Shown: positions 25,750 through 35,317 of the stretch, one piece after another
Layout of the letters: each line of letters starts with the position of its first letter
How positions within the stretch are numbered: the first letter of the stretch is position 1
Assembly (NCBI RefSeq): GCF_041358175.1
Contig: NZ_JBGKBE010000005.1
Span: forward strand, 62,001 to 126,000
Direction: 5' to 3'
DNA from: Muriicola sp041358175
GTDB taxonomy: Bacteria; Bacteroidota; Bacteroidia; Flavobacteriales; Flavobacteriaceae
Length of the DNA: 64,000 nucleotides
The notes under the pieces: model-generated
The model's input: the letters and a program-made list of their open reading frames with translations, nothing else
What the model was told of the DNA's origin: nothing
Databases searched by the model: none
Program-made: the position numbers and the translations under genes

Positions 25750-26529
25750 TTATCCTTTTGGTATTATTCTTAACTTGAATTCGGCTTCGGGTTGATTGAG
25801 ATGCTTAAATCCTTCGTGTAAAAACGGTTGTTCCACAGCATATGGATAAAAAGTAATCGGCTCTATACAAATCATATTTGAAACGGGTGACCAGAGCATA
25901 AAATGACCAAACCCGCTACTCATTATCTGCAGTTCCCTTTCGTCCTTCAGGATTATACTTTCTTTCTCAGGCACATGCAAGGCAATATTTCCTGCAGCCA
26001 TGACCTCATCCAGACTGTATGAAGTATCGTCTGATACAACCCCTGCAGAAGCCGATCGCAATTTAAACGCGGGGTGATAACCAAGCATATAAGGCATATC
26101 CTTGTCGCCACTGATGACAAAGGTAATTTCCAAACAGTCTTTTAAAAGAACAACTCGCTTTTCAAACCGAAAACTAAAGGGCCATATGAGTCGACCTACC
26201 TTAGACCGCTCCGGGTACTTCGAATTCTGAATCACTGTACCGGCAATGTATTCTTTGCTAAAACTTGCCGAATGAGCGTCCTCACTGTCCAGAGAATACT
26301 CGAGTTCACGAAGCAGGCCATGCTGATCCTGAATAGCATTGCCTTTTGGCACCTGCACCCTGTATCCCGCTTTCTCAGTAGGGCCTATAATGGGGAACAT
26401 TTCCGTATCTGTATGCCCCCAGCCCGGGCTGCCCTTCTGATGAAGATACTCATATTCATTAAGTTGATAACTGATAATCTCTCCTGAGTCGATGACAATA
26501 GTCTGATTATTATTTTTTAGTGTAACCAT
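25750..26529 (-). CDS. Aldose 1-epimerase (galactose mutarotase-like) protein
   Basis: 259 residues with the mutarotase beta-sandwich signature: LHQKGSPGWGHTDTEMFPIIGP near the N terminus, QDQHGLLR (catalytic-type His), MLGYHPAFKL (second His) and ICIEPITFYPYA (Glu near the C terminus). It interconverts alpha and beta anomers of hexoses or acts on related sugars. It lies 2 bases before the Crp/Fnr gene and 3 bases after the M20 peptidase gene, so the run is compact and may be one transcript. Confidence 0.85.
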   Translation of the reverse strand: MVTLKNNNQTIVIDSGEIISYQLNEYEYLHQKGSPGWGHTDTEMFPIIGPTEKAGYRVQVPKGNAIQDQHGLLRELEYSLDSEDAHSASFSKEYIAGTVIQNSKYPERSKVGRLIWPFSFRFEKRVVLLKDCLEITFVISGDKDMPYMLGYHPAFKLRSASAGVVSDDTSYSLDEVMAAGNIALHVPEKESIILKDERELQIMSSGFGHFMLWSPVSNMICIEPITFYPYAVEQPFLHEGFKHLNQPEAEFKLRIIPKG

Positions 26530-26532
26530 AGA

Positions 26533-27825
26533 CTATTGATTGATAAGGCGGTAGATCAGTATTGCAGATCGTTTTGTAAGTGCCTCTATCGTTTTTAGAT
26601 TCACCGTTTCCTCAGGTGTATGTGCTCCGGAGCCCATAGTCCCAAGGCCGTCAAGACAATCTACATAATCAGCCACAAAAGAAGTATCGGCTGCTCCCCT
26701 TTTTCCCGGGTCATAGCCTAAAACTTCTCCCTGCCCCAGATCCTGGCTCACCTCATTTAAGGCCGCCAGTAACTTCATGTTTCCCTCTGTGGGCTGCATG
26801 GCAGGATAACTATCAGTAAATGATATAGTAGCCGAGGTATTGGGCAAATTATCCGCTACAATTTGCTTCATTTTTTCCCGTGCATTCGCTTTTTGTTCTT
26901 CTGAAATAAATCGCAAACCGCCTTTAACATAAGCCGTTTGGGCGACCACATTGGATTTTCCGAAGACTTCTGCTGTGCTTTTTAAGGGATTGTAGTCTAC
27001 AAAAGTACCTCCCAGTAAGATTCCAGGATTAAATGTTAGGAATTCCTCTCCCCTGACTTCGGTGTAGAACGAGTTCAGGATCCGACTCATCTCAAAGATG
27101 GCTCCGGCACCGGTTCTCTCACTAAATACTCCTGAAGAATGTGCGCGTTTGCCTTGTACCTCAACCTCCCACCCGGAGGCTCCTCGCCGTGCTACAGTGG
27201 CATAATTAAATCCTGTAGAGGTTTCGTACCCAAGGGCGATGTCACTTCGTTTTGCAGCTTCTATAAGATCTTTCCTGCTCAATTCCAGGGGTTTGCCGGT
27301 ACTCTCTTCATCCCCGGTAAAGGCTACGATAATCTGTGCATTCCCCAACAGATTCTGCTCATACAAGGCTTTAAGGGCATAGAGAATGATAACATTCCCG
27401 CCTTTCATATCATTTCCTCCCGGGGCATGGGCTATACTGTCGTTAATTTTTTCAAATTTCTGAAACGGACTGTTTTCCTCGAAAACCGTATCAAGATGTC
27501 CGATAAGTAGTATTTTTTTTCCTTTTTTTCCGCTTGTCTTAGCGAAAAGATGACCTGCCCTGTTCATTTCCTCGGGCATGTCAATCCATCGTGTTGTAAA
27601 TTCTAATTCTTCAAAAGCTTCCTGAAAAACAGTCCCTACCTCCTTTACCCCCCTGGCATTTAGAGTTCCACTATTGATATTGACTACTTTTTCCAGAAAA
27701 CTTATAGCCTCATCATTGTTCTTTTCAACGGAAGCTATGATCTTACTTTCAAGACCAGTCAATTTTTGGGAGAAGGAGCACAAGGGGATGGCACTGGCCA
27801 TCATCAAAATCAGGATTTTACGCAT
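26533..27825 (-). CDS. Secreted M20-family zinc peptidase
   Basis: 430 residues from the ATG at 27825 (the frame extends to a TTG two codons earlier). A signal peptide MRKILILMMASAIPLCSFSQ precedes the catalytic domain. M20 motifs: IGHLDTVF (His and Asp), APGGNDMKGG (bridging Asp), FTGDEESTG (general-base Glu and Glu ligand), and GSGAHTPEE near the C terminus. The lid domain contains GKRAHSSG. M20 enzymes hydrolyse peptide or amide bonds, such as carboxypeptidase G2-like cleavage of glutamate; the substrate here is not predicted. Confidence 0.9.
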   Translation of the reverse strand: MRKILILMMASAIPLCSFSQKLTGLESKIIASVEKNNDEAISFLEKVVNINSGTLNARGVKEVGTVFQEAFEELEFTTRWIDMPEEMNRAGHLFAKTSGKKGKKILLIGHLDTVFEENSPFQKFEKINDSIAHAPGGNDMKGGNVIILYALKALYEQNLLGNAQIIVAFTGDEESTGKPLELSRKDLIEAAKRSDIALGYETSTGFNYATVARRGASGWEVEVQGKRAHSSGVFSERTGAGAIFEMSRILNSFYTEVRGEEFLTFNPGILLGGTFVDYNPLKSTAEVFGKSNVVAQTAYVKGGLRFISEEQKANAREKMKQIVADNLPNTSATISFTDSYPAMQPTEGNMKLLAALNEVSQDLGQGEVLGYDPGKRGAADTSFVADYVDCLDGLGTMGSGAHTPEETVNLKTIEALTKRSAILIYRLINQ

Positions 27826-27862
27826 TTTCAAGGGATTGTTTTGGCTTCAAAAGATAGGAAAA

Positions 27863-28843
27863 CTATTCAAGAAAGCCTTGTTTTTTCATCCACTCATCAT
27901 TGTAAATTTTCCCGACATACCTGCTGCCATGATCGTGAAAGAGTACCACAACTACGTCATCTTTAGTAAAATGCTCCTGTAACTGAATAACGCCTTTAAT
28001 AGCAGCCCCTGCCGAATTCCCAAGGAACATTCCCTCTTCCCGGGCCAGACGCCGTGTATACACAGCTGCATCCTTATCGGTCACCTTGGTAAAGCCGTCG
28101 ATGATATCAAAATTGACATTTTCAGGCAGAATGTCCTCCCCTATGCCCTCTGTAATGTAGGGGTAAATTTCATCCTTATCAAAAATACCGGTCTCGTGGT
28201 ACTTCTTAAATACAGATCCGTAGGTATCTACTCCCCAAATTTTGATATTGGGATTTTTCGATTTCAGAAAGGAGCCTACTCCCGAAATCGTTCCACCAGT
28301 ACCCACACCCACTACAAAATGCGTGACCTTACCATCGGTTTGTTCCCATATTTCAGGGCCAGTAGTCAGAAAATGCGCTTTGGTATTTGATGGATTATCG
28401 TACTGATTTACATACCAGGAATTGGGAATTTCCTCAGACAGTCTTTTGGCAGTAGAATAATAACTCCTGGGATCTTCCGGAGCGACATCGGTAGGGCATA
28501 CATGAACTTCACTACCCATGGCCTTGAGAATATCAATTTTTTCCTTCGATTGCTTATCGCTGATTACACATATCATTTTATAGCCCATTACCACTGCAAC
28601 CAAGGCCAGGCCCATACCTGTATTTCCAGAAGTCCCTTCAATTATGGTGCCCCCCGGCCTGAGTTTTCCTTCCGCCACAGCATCTTCCACCATTTGAATT
28701 GCCATACGGTCTTTAACAGAATTTCCCGGATTAAAGGTCTCGTACTTGGCCAGGACAAGGCATGGCAAATCCTTGGTCAGTTTGTTTAGTTTAACAAGGG
28801 GAGTATCCCCAACGGTTCCTAAAATGTTTTCTGCATATTTCAT
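27863..28843 (-). CDS. PLP-dependent cysteine synthase/cystathionine beta-synthase-type enzyme
   Basis: 326 residues from the ATG at 28843 (a TTG three codons earlier is possible). The PLP lysine lies in NPGNSVKDRM, with EGTSGNTGMGLA binding the substrate carboxylate and VGVGTGGTISG the PLP phosphate. No C-terminal CBS pair is present. The family makes cysteine from activated serine and sulfide, or cystathionine from serine and homocysteine; long Bacteroidota members are often annotated as cysteine synthase. It is upstream of the sulfur module on the same strand, which fits a sulfur-assimilation role without proving it. Confidence 0.85.
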   Translation of the reverse strand: MKYAENILGTVGDTPLVKLNKLTKDLPCLVLAKYETFNPGNSVKDRMAIQMVEDAVAEGKLRPGGTIIEGTSGNTGMGLALVAVVMGYKMICVISDKQSKEKIDILKAMGSEVHVCPTDVAPEDPRSYYSTAKRLSEEIPNSWYVNQYDNPSNTKAHFLTTGPEIWEQTDGKVTHFVVGVGTGGTISGVGSFLKSKNPNIKIWGVDTYGSVFKKYHETGIFDKDEIYPYITEGIGEDILPENVNFDIIDGFTKVTDKDAAVYTRRLAREEGMFLGNSAGAAIKGVIQLQEHFTKDDVVVVLFHDHGSRYVGKIYNDEWMKKQGFLE

Positions 28844-28929
28844 AGGGTGCAAAGATACAGGTTCACAAAATCTAGGCCTAAAAAGTCCTCAATTTTGACG
28901 GTATCATTTTATAAGAGTCCGCAAAAGAA

Positions 28930-30210
28930 TTAATCGAATTTGATTGCTTTTACCGGACTAATCCTTGTAATGATATGCGAAGGGATAAGGAGCATCAGCA
29001 TACAGAGTAGCAATACCCCCGCATTTAGTAAAAGGATAGTTGGCAGATCCATATATACGGGAATGTAGTCGATGTAATATTCCTGGGGATTGGGAAATTG
29101 AAAGTATCTGAAACGATCCTGGAACCAAATCAGGCCCAGACCTAATAAATTTCCCCAGAACAAGCCGATAAGAATAAGGTAAGCCGCATTGTAGAGGAAG
29201 ACTTTTCGTATACTCCAGTTGGCAGCCCCGAGAGCTTTGAGTACACCTATCATTGGGGTTCGCTCCAGGATGAGTACCAGTAAGGCCGTGATCATATTGA
29301 TCCCCCCTACGATGATCATAATCCCTATAATGATTCCGATATTGAAATCGAACAACCCAATCCACTCAAAGATTTTATAGTATTTGTTTTTAATGGTCTG
29401 GGTATCCAGGGTACTCAGTGTCTGGCCGTAGATCTCTGCACTTTTTTCTTCAATGGTATCAAAATCAGTGAGGAAAACCTCAAAGTTCCCAACCTCTTCA
29501 CTTTCCCATTGGTTCATCCGCTGGATATGCCTTATGTCTGTTATGATGTAGGTGCCGTCAAATTCTTCAAATCCACTGTCATAAATCCCCGTAATTTTAA
29601 ATTTTCGCTGATTAGGGATCTTCGACGGATCTTCTTCCTTCAGGAAAAAGGTAAAAAACTCATCCCCCACATCCATTTGGAGTCGGCTTGCCATCAAAGC
29701 AGACATGAGTACTTCCGAATTGAGCTTGGAGCTATAATCGGGAAGTTCTCCTCTTATCAGAAAATCTTTAAAGGCGGTCCAATCGTAATCCTCCCCCACC
29801 CCCTTGGCGATAATACCCTCAAAAGTATCTTCGGTTCTGATGATCCCTGCCTTGGTGGCAACGGCCTGAATATGCCTGACACCTTCAACCAAATTAAAAT
29901 CGGGATAGAAATCCTGTTGGAGAGACACCGGAATGACAGAGACCTCGGAATTGTTATTATCGTAATTGTATATCTGTATATGCCCGTTGAAAGCCGCTAT
30001 TTTTTCCCTGATCTTGTATTTAAGTCCGACCCCTGTGGATACGGCGATAAGCATCATCAGAATCCCCAAAGCAATAGCCGCAATCGCTATTTTTATTATT
30101 GGAGCAGATATGCTAATTTTATGCTGCTTACCTTTGATAAGGCGTTTTGCGATAAACAGTTCTAAATTCAACCGATGTTTTTTTTTCTCCCTCAAAAATA
30201 CAGTTTTCAT
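28930..30210 (-). CDS. ABC transporter permease of the LolC/LolE type
   Basis: 426 residues with the FtsX/MacB-like layout: membrane segment 1 (IIKIAIAAIALGILMMLIAVSTGVG), a large periplasmic domain (about 70-285), then three segments near the C terminus including IIIGIMIIVGGINMITALLVLILERTPMIGVLKALGA. LolC/E moves lipoproteins from the inner membrane to the LolA chaperone, consistent with the many lipoproteins in this window. The ATG at 30210 overlaps the frame of the divergent NamZ gene; homologues usually begin near NLELFIAKRLI, so a TTG at 30171 is an alternative start. Confidence 0.85.
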   Translation of the reverse strand: MKTVFLREKKKHRLNLELFIAKRLIKGKQHKISISAPIIKIAIAAIALGILMMLIAVSTGVGLKYKIREKIAAFNGHIQIYNYDNNNSEVSVIPVSLQQDFYPDFNLVEGVRHIQAVATKAGIIRTEDTFEGIIAKGVGEDYDWTAFKDFLIRGELPDYSSKLNSEVLMSALMASRLQMDVGDEFFTFFLKEEDPSKIPNQRKFKITGIYDSGFEEFDGTYIITDIRHIQRMNQWESEEVGNFEVFLTDFDTIEEKSAEIYGQTLSTLDTQTIKNKYYKIFEWIGLFDFNIGIIIGIMIIVGGINMITALLVLILERTPMIGVLKALGAANWSIRKVFLYNAAYLILIGLFWGNLLGLGLIWFQDRFRYFQFPNPQEYYIDYIPVYMDLPTILLLNAGVLLLCMLMLLIPSHIITRISPVKAIKFD

Positions 30211-31524
30211 CTGTTAGTTACTGATGTTTCTGAACTTTCAAAGCAGCTACTCAATGGGACAGCCTTGACGGGTCGACTGATCCTTGGACTAAGTATCCTT
30301 ACGGCATCCCTGCTCTATGGATGCGGGGACAAAGCTGCACGGGCTTCAGCTGCCGGAAAAGATCTACCTGCGGTAGAAATACTCACCTCTGAAGAGGGGC
30401 TTGTTGTTGGAGCGAACCGAACCGAGCTATATCTCCCCTTACTTAGCGGAAAAAGAATTGGTCTTGTTGCTAACCAAACCAGTGTGATCTTCAGAGAAAA
30501 AAACAAAGATGTCGGTGCAAAGACCTCCTACACTCATCTTGTTGATTCCCTGCTTGCTTTAGACATGGATCTTATCCGTGTTTTTTCTCCTGAACATGGA
30601 TTTCGGGGTACAGCCGATGCAGGTGAAAAAGTGAAGGATGGAATCGATCAACGCAGTGGACTCCCCATTATTTCCCTTTATGGGGCGAATCGGAAACCTA
30701 CGAAAGCACAACTAGAAGGACTTGATGTTGTGTTATTCGACATCCAGGATGTTGGGGTGAGGTTTTATACCTATATAGCTACCCTGCAATTAGTGATGGA
30801 AGCATGTGCAGAATCAGGCATACCGGTTATTGTTTTAGACCGTCCTAATCCCAATGGGCATTATATTGACGGTCCCAGTATGGAACCCGAATTTACAGGT
30901 TTTCTGGGTATGACGCCCATTCCACTGGTCTATGGGATGACCATCGGAGAATACGCGCAGATGATCAATGGAGAAGGCTGGCTGGAGAAAAGAACTAGGG
31001 CAGAATTAACGGTAGTTCCCTTAGAGCACTACACGCATCAGACATCCTACAGCCTCCCTCTCAAACCATCTCCAAACCTACCCAATGACCAGGCCATTAA
31101 TCTTTACCCCAGCCTGGGTTTATTTGAAGGCACCAATATCAATGCAGGGAGGGGAACAGACTATCAGTTCCAGCGCTATGGGGCCCCGATTCTCAATCCT
31201 TCTGTTTATAACTTCAGCTATATCCCTGAATCCAATCCAGGCGCAAAATCGCCAAAACATCTGGGAATTAAGTGTTTTGGGGAAGACCTAAGTAGTGTTC
31301 CCAGGCTTGACAAGGTTTCACTGGAATGGATTATCAAAGCATATAATAACTGTGAAGAAAAAGAACGATTTTTTAATACTTCAGGATTTACCAAGCATGC
31401 AGGGACAGAGAAATTACAAAAGCAAATTGAGGCGGGGTATTCCGAAGAAAAAATTAAAGAATCCTGGGAGACAGATCTGAACGCCTTTAAAAAGATCAGG
31501 AAGAAATACCTCCTCTATCCCTGA
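30175..31524 (+). CDS. namZ: NamZ-like exo-beta-N-acetylmuramidase (DUF1343) lipoprotein
   Basis: Up to 449 residues. A lipobox LLYGC lies about 50 residues from the ATG at 30175, so the true start is probably later; a TTG at 30265 would give a normal lipoprotein signal (GRLILGLSILTASLLYGC). DUF1343 motifs: VANQTSV, FSPEHGFRG (acidic/His site), DIQDVGVRFYTYIATL, DRPNPNGHYIDGP and GRGTDYQFQRYGAP. The family releases N-acetylmuramic acid from peptidoglycan fragments in the periplasm. It overlaps the divergent permease start by 36 bases and the sterol-desaturase gene by 10 at the other end. Confidence 0.88.
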   Translation: MFFFLPQKYSFHLLVTDVSELSKQLLNGTALTGRLILGLSILTASLLYGCGDKAARASAAGKDLPAVEILTSEEGLVVGANRTELYLPLLSGKRIGLVANQTSVIFREKNKDVGAKTSYTHLVDSLLALDMDLIRVFSPEHGFRGTADAGEKVKDGIDQRSGLPIISLYGANRKPTKAQLEGLDVVLFDIQDVGVRFYTYIATLQLVMEACAESGIPVIVLDRPNPNGHYIDGPSMEPEFTGFLGMTPIPLVYGMTIGEYAQMINGEGWLEKRTRAELTVVPLEHYTHQTSYSLPLKPSPNLPNDQAINLYPSLGLFEGTNINAGRGTDYQFQRYGAPILNPSVYNFSYIPESNPGAKSPKHLGIKCFGEDLSSVPRLDKVSLEWIIKAYNNCEEKERFFNTSGFTKHAGTEKLQKQIEAGYSEEKIKESWETDLNAFKKIRKKYLLYP

Positions 31525-32360
31525 GAAGAATCCTCGCCCCCGGTAGGTTTGCGGTATTTGTGGAAAGGTTGTTTCAGCAAGCCCAGAATAGAACCATTTT
31601 CTTTTTTGTCCGGAAAGGTATCAACACCATAGACAATGGCCTCCCGGTCTAATTCCATATAAGTCCCAAATAACCTGTCCCAGATGGAGAAAATATTTCC
31701 ATAATTAGAATCGGTATAAGGCAATACATAATGATGGTGGACCTTGTGCATATCAGGGGACACCAGAATATAGCTGATCATTCGGTCTACTTGTCTTGGC
31801 AATCTGATGTTGGCATGGCTAAACTGTGTAGCTATAAGGGAAAGCGATTGATAAAGCATGACAATTCCAATAGGAGTACCCACTAGAAAAACTCCGAAAA
31901 GGGTAAAAGAAAATCGGATAAGACTTTCCAGGGGGTGATGCCTGTTGGCCGTTGTAGTATCTACCTCATGATCTGTATGGTGCACCAGGTGTATCATCCA
32001 TAAGGGTTTTACATTGTGCTCCACATAATGGGCCAGATAAGCCCCAAAAAAATCGAGTAACAAGACACCGAGCAAAATATAACTCCAGAGAGGCATAGCC
32101 GGCAACCAGTTGATAAGTCCGAATTCGTTAGCCGCGACCCAGTCACTGGTTTTTAAAAGCAGAAAAGCCAGGGCAAAATTGATAACTATTGTAGTAAAGG
32201 TGAAGAAAAAATTAGGCACGGCATGTCGCCACTTTTTATAACTAAAACGAAACAAGGGTACGGCACCTTCCAGCAGCCAGAAGAAAGTAATCCCCAGAAC
32301 CAGGATCAGACTTCTGTGACTCGATGGGATGGTTTCGAAATATTGAATCAAAGTTTCCAT
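31515..32360 (-). CDS. Sterol desaturase/fatty-acid hydroxylase superfamily protein
   Basis: 281 residues from the ATG at 32360 (a TTG at 32378 gives six more). About four membrane segments carry the di-iron His clusters HYVEH, HLVHHTDH and HKVHHH plus NRHHP. The family hydroxylates or desaturates lipids in the membrane; the substrate may be a sphingolipid, sterol-like compound, carotenoid or alkylglycerol and cannot be told here. Its end overlaps the convergent NamZ gene by 10 bases. Confidence 0.85.
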   Translation of the reverse strand: METLIQYFETIPSSHRSLILVLGITFFWLLEGAVPLFRFSYKKWRHAVPNFFFTFTTIVINFALAFLLLKTSDWVAANEFGLINWLPAMPLWSYILLGVLLLDFFGAYLAHYVEHNVKPLWMIHLVHHTDHEVDTTTANRHHPLESLIRFSFTLFGVFLVGTPIGIVMLYQSLSLIATQFSHANIRLPRQVDRMISYILVSPDMHKVHHHYVLPYTDSNYGNIFSIWDRLFGTYMELDREAIVYGVDTFPDKKENGSILGLLKQPFHKYRKPTGGEDSSQG

Positions 32361-32398
32361 AAACTCAAAAATAATCAAATTGAGGATAAATATCAGAA

Positions 32399-32899
32399 TC
32401 AGTTTCCTATCCTCTTTTTCATTTCCTCCACAATATTATACGCTGCAGGACAAACGAAAGTATTCTTAACGGTTAGTTTACCCAGTTGTTCAAACCGCCT
32501 TCGATCCGTATGCGGATATTCCCTGCAAGCCTTGGGCCGAACTTCATAAATGCTGCAATAGTTATCAGAACCCAGAAACGCACATGGAAGTTCCTGCAAC
32601 ACATGGTCGCCATCTTCATCCGTCCTTAGATAAGTATCCTCAAAGCTGGCAGCCTTCATTTTAAAATGCTTTGAGATCCTGTCGATATCGGCGCGTGTAA
32701 AAAGCGGGCCCGTCGTCTTGCAACAATTGGCACAACTAAGACAGTCTGTATGCTCAAATTCATTATGATGCAGCTCTTGTGCAATGCTATCGAGATTTTT
32801 TGGAGGTCTTCGCTTCAAGCGGCTAAAAAACTGGCGGTTTTCACGCTCTTTCTCCCTGGCCAATTTTGGAAGGACCTTCAGGATATCCTGCATACTCAT
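32399..32899 (-). CDS. YkgJ-family Cys-cluster (zinc/iron) protein
   Basis: 166 residues from the ATG at 32899; the open frame extends to an ATG at 32968, but those extra residues (MQKWDICCGK...) are unlike the family. The Cys cluster reads CLSCANCC, then CAFLGSDNYC, CREYPH and FVCPA, matching the C-x2-C-x2-CC...C signature of UPF0153/YkgJ. Function unknown, probably metal binding. It is divergent from the methyltransferase gene. Confidence 0.85.
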   Translation of the reverse strand: MSMQDILKVLPKLAREKERENRQFFSRLKRRPPKNLDSIAQELHHNEFEHTDCLSCANCCKTTGPLFTRADIDRISKHFKMKAASFEDTYLRTDEDGDHVLQELPCAFLGSDNYCSIYEVRPKACREYPHTDRRRFEQLGKLTVKNTFVCPAAYNIVEEMKKRIGN

Positions 32900-32983
32900 T
32901 TCGTTATCCTTATTTAATTTCACCCAGATTTCATTTTCCTTACCGCAACAAATATCCCACTTTTGCATTAAAGAAAAGGCGAA

Positions 32984-33697
32984 ATGGGTGCAGATGTGTT
33001 CGGCAAGGCAATTCTGGATTACCAGATGGGTGAAAAGGACGGTGAGATTTTCACTATTTCTTCCCTTGGAGATGAGGATTCCATCCCGGTATCACATCTC
33101 TTCAGGAGCTACCAAGCCATGCCCGATTTAGAAAAAACTGCCTTAAGCCTGTGCAGTGGTCGAGTACTCGATGTGGGTTGTGGTGCAGGAAGCCACAGTT
33201 TGCACTTAACATCCAGGGGATTAGATGTGACATCAATCGATATATCTCCCGGGGCAATACAAGCCTGCAAGTCACGCGGATTAACAGATGTCGTTCAGGC
33301 TGATTTCTGGAACTACCAGGGCGGTAAATTTGACACACTTTTATTACTGATGAATGGGATAGGTATTGTAGGGCAAGTGTCAAAACTAACTCAGTTCTTT
33401 CAAAAGGCAAAGGAATTGCTCCATCCCGGAGGTCAGATTATTTTTGATTCAAGCGATATTATTTATATGTTCGATAGGGACGACGATGGAGGGTTCTGGA
33501 TTCCCAACGATGGCACTTATTACGGGGAGCTTACATACGAGATGCAGTATAAAAATTTAAAAAGTAAACCTTTTCCATGGTTGTTTGTCGATTACAATAC
33601 CCTCCAGGGTGAAGCCCTGAAAGCGGGATTTGATTGCAAACTTGTAAGGATGGGAGTTCATTACGACTATTTGGCCAGATTAGTGTTAAAGGCATAA
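32984..33697 (+). CDS. Class I SAM-dependent methyltransferase
   Basis: 237 residues with motif I VLDVGCGAGSHSL (about 61-73), motif II DVTSIDIS with the acidic residue that holds the SAM ribose, and DTLLLLMNGIGIVG as motif IV-like. No membrane segment or signal. Substrate unknown; small-molecule methyltransferases of this kind are common. The ATG at 32984 leaves only a short divergent gap to the YkgJ gene. Confidence 0.8.
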   Translation: MGADVFGKAILDYQMGEKDGEIFTISSLGDEDSIPVSHLFRSYQAMPDLEKTALSLCSGRVLDVGCGAGSHSLHLTSRGLDVTSIDISPGAIQACKSRGLTDVVQADFWNYQGGKFDTLLLLMNGIGIVGQVSKLTQFFQKAKELLHPGGQIIFDSSDIIYMFDRDDDGGFWIPNDGTYYGELTYEMQYKNLKSKPFPWLFVDYNTLQGEALKAGFDCKLVRMGVHYDYLARLVLKA

Positions 33698-33785
33698 TAG
33701 CGAGGTTATTTTGCCGTTCTTATGTAGGGTTTTAGAGTTTATACTTGTTATAAGTGTATAGATATCATAGATTTATAAGACCGTA

Positions 33786-34589
33786 ATGATGATAAAAAGA
33801 TATTATTTCTTCCTGATTGGCTTGCTACTTATTGCTGGTTGTTCTAAGGATACGGACAACCCTGGAGGTAATGGCCCCGATCCTATCGACAAGTCAGCTA
33901 ACTTATTGTCGACAGGTGATTCGGCCAATGACATCCTTACCAATGATACCTTTACCAAATTACTTATTGAAATTGGATATGTCACCGGATTTCAACCCAG
34001 TGCAGAAGCCATGAACAATTTCCAGGCCTTTCTACAGGCACGCACATTTAAACAGGATATCGAGATACAATATCTTGAATTGCCCAGTCCGAATGAAAAT
34101 GACCTGAGTTTACAGGAAATTGCAGATCTGGAAAGTGATAATCGTACAGCTTATAATGAAGGTTCAACCCTTGCAATTTATATATACTTTGCTGATGCTC
34201 CGGCAGATGCCGACGATCCCCAGGAAGGAACCGTTACTTTAGGTGCCGTGTATCGCAATACTTCTATGGTAATCTACGAATCTACGGTGAGGGACCTTGC
34301 CGTAAATAGCAGTCAGGTTACCATTGCCGACGTAGAAACTGCTGCCCTAAATCACGAGTTTGGACATTTGCTGGGTCTGGTAGATCTGGGGTCACCACCT
34401 GTAAATTCTCATGAAGATCCCAGTGCGGAACACCATTGTGATATCAGTGGTTGCCTGATGCGGGCCGAATTGCAGTTTGGCGGTGGCTTACTTGGAATGA
34501 TGAATAAACGAATCTCATCAGGAAAGGCCCCTGTACCTGGCCTGGATGCCGAATGTATTACTGATTTGCAGGCAAACGGAGGCAGGTAA
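33786..34589 (+). CDS. Zincin metalloprotease-like lipoprotein
   Basis: 267 residues. Lipobox LLIAGC (Cys19). The zinc motif is HEFGHLLGLVD (190-200): HExxHxxGxx followed by Asp, as in snapalysin-type (M7) proteases, instead of the third His of most metzincins. A small Cys pair with a Met-turn-like segment follows (HCDISGCLM, Met225). The upstream beta segment TLAIYIYFADAPAD and LGAVYRNTSMVIYE fit the metzincin sheet. Probably surface or periplasmic; substrate unknown. Two adjacent ATGs (33786, 33789) are possible starts. Confidence 0.75.
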   Translation: MMIKRYYFFLIGLLLIAGCSKDTDNPGGNGPDPIDKSANLLSTGDSANDILTNDTFTKLLIEIGYVTGFQPSAEAMNNFQAFLQARTFKQDIEIQYLELPSPNENDLSLQEIADLESDNRTAYNEGSTLAIYIYFADAPADADDPQEGTVTLGAVYRNTSMVIYESTVRDLAVNSSQVTIADVETAALNHEFGHLLGLVDLGSPPVNSHEDPSAEHHCDISGCLMRAELQFGGGLLGMMNKRISSGKAPVPGLDAECITDLQANGGR

Positions 34590-34626
34590 ACAAAGTGTTT
34601 AGACAGGTCGTTCCCTCTTCCCTGAT

Positions 34627-35259
34627 TTAGGGGATGTTTAAATATTTGTGAGTTTGAAGGGAGACCTTCCATTTGGGATTGGCCATTACATAATCCACGA
34701 TAAGAGGTGTAACTTTTTCCCTCACACTCCATTCCGGTTGTAAATAAAGCACACAATTTTCACTTACCTTGGCGGCGTGTTCTTCAGCAAACCTCAAATC
34801 ATCCTTGTTGTAAACAATTACTTTTAGTTCGTGTGCCCGGAGATGGATATCCCCGACAGGGGCCTTGTTTTTCTTAGGGCTTAAACAAATCCAATCCCAT
34901 GACCCGCTGAGGGGATAAGCCCCTGAGGTTTCTATATGGGTTTTGAGTAGCTTTTCTTTCAGCAGGGAGGTAAGAGGTGTCATATCCCATGTTAATGGTT
35001 CTCCCCCGGTAACTACAATTGTATCAGAATAATTTGCGGCATTTTCAGCAATACTTTCAACGGCAGTCGGAGGGTGTATTTCGGCGTTCCAGCTCTCTTT
35101 AACATCACACCAGTGGCAGCCCACGTCACAACCTCCTATCCTGATAAAATACGCAGCAGTTCCCTTGTGGTATCCTTCTCCCTGAATAGTATAAAATTCC
35201 TCCATTAAAGGAAGCATCTTTCCCTTATTCACCAGCTCCATGATCGATTTTACTTCCAT
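34627..35259 (-). CDS. queE: 7-carboxy-7-deazaguanine synthase (QueE)
   Basis: 210 residues. The radical SAM cluster motif is CDVGCHWCD (C-x3-C-x2-C), preceded by FYTIQGEG and followed by TVVTGGEP, the QueE signatures. It converts 6-carboxytetrahydropterin to CDG in queuosine synthesis. No other queuosine gene is in the window. An alternative start is the ATG six codons in. The 3' end faces the zincin gene. Confidence 0.92.
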   Translation of the reverse strand: MEVKSIMELVNKGKMLPLMEEFYTIQGEGYHKGTAAYFIRIGGCDVGCHWCDVKESWNAEIHPPTAVESIAENAANYSDTIVVTGGEPLTWDMTPLTSLLKEKLLKTHIETSGAYPLSGSWDWICLSPKKNKAPVGDIHLRAHELKVIVYNKDDLRFAEEHAAKVSENCVLYLQPEWSVREKVTPLIVDYVMANPKWKVSLQTHKYLNIP

Positions 35260-35317
35260 GGCACAAAGATAAGGTTAACTTATGGAGAAACCTCAGAAAT
35301 ACCCTGCCTTGCCTGCC

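Noticed and set aside
29509..30165. 218-codon forward frame
   Set aside because: Antisense to the well-supported LolC/E-type permease; composition is unlike a soluble or membrane protein.
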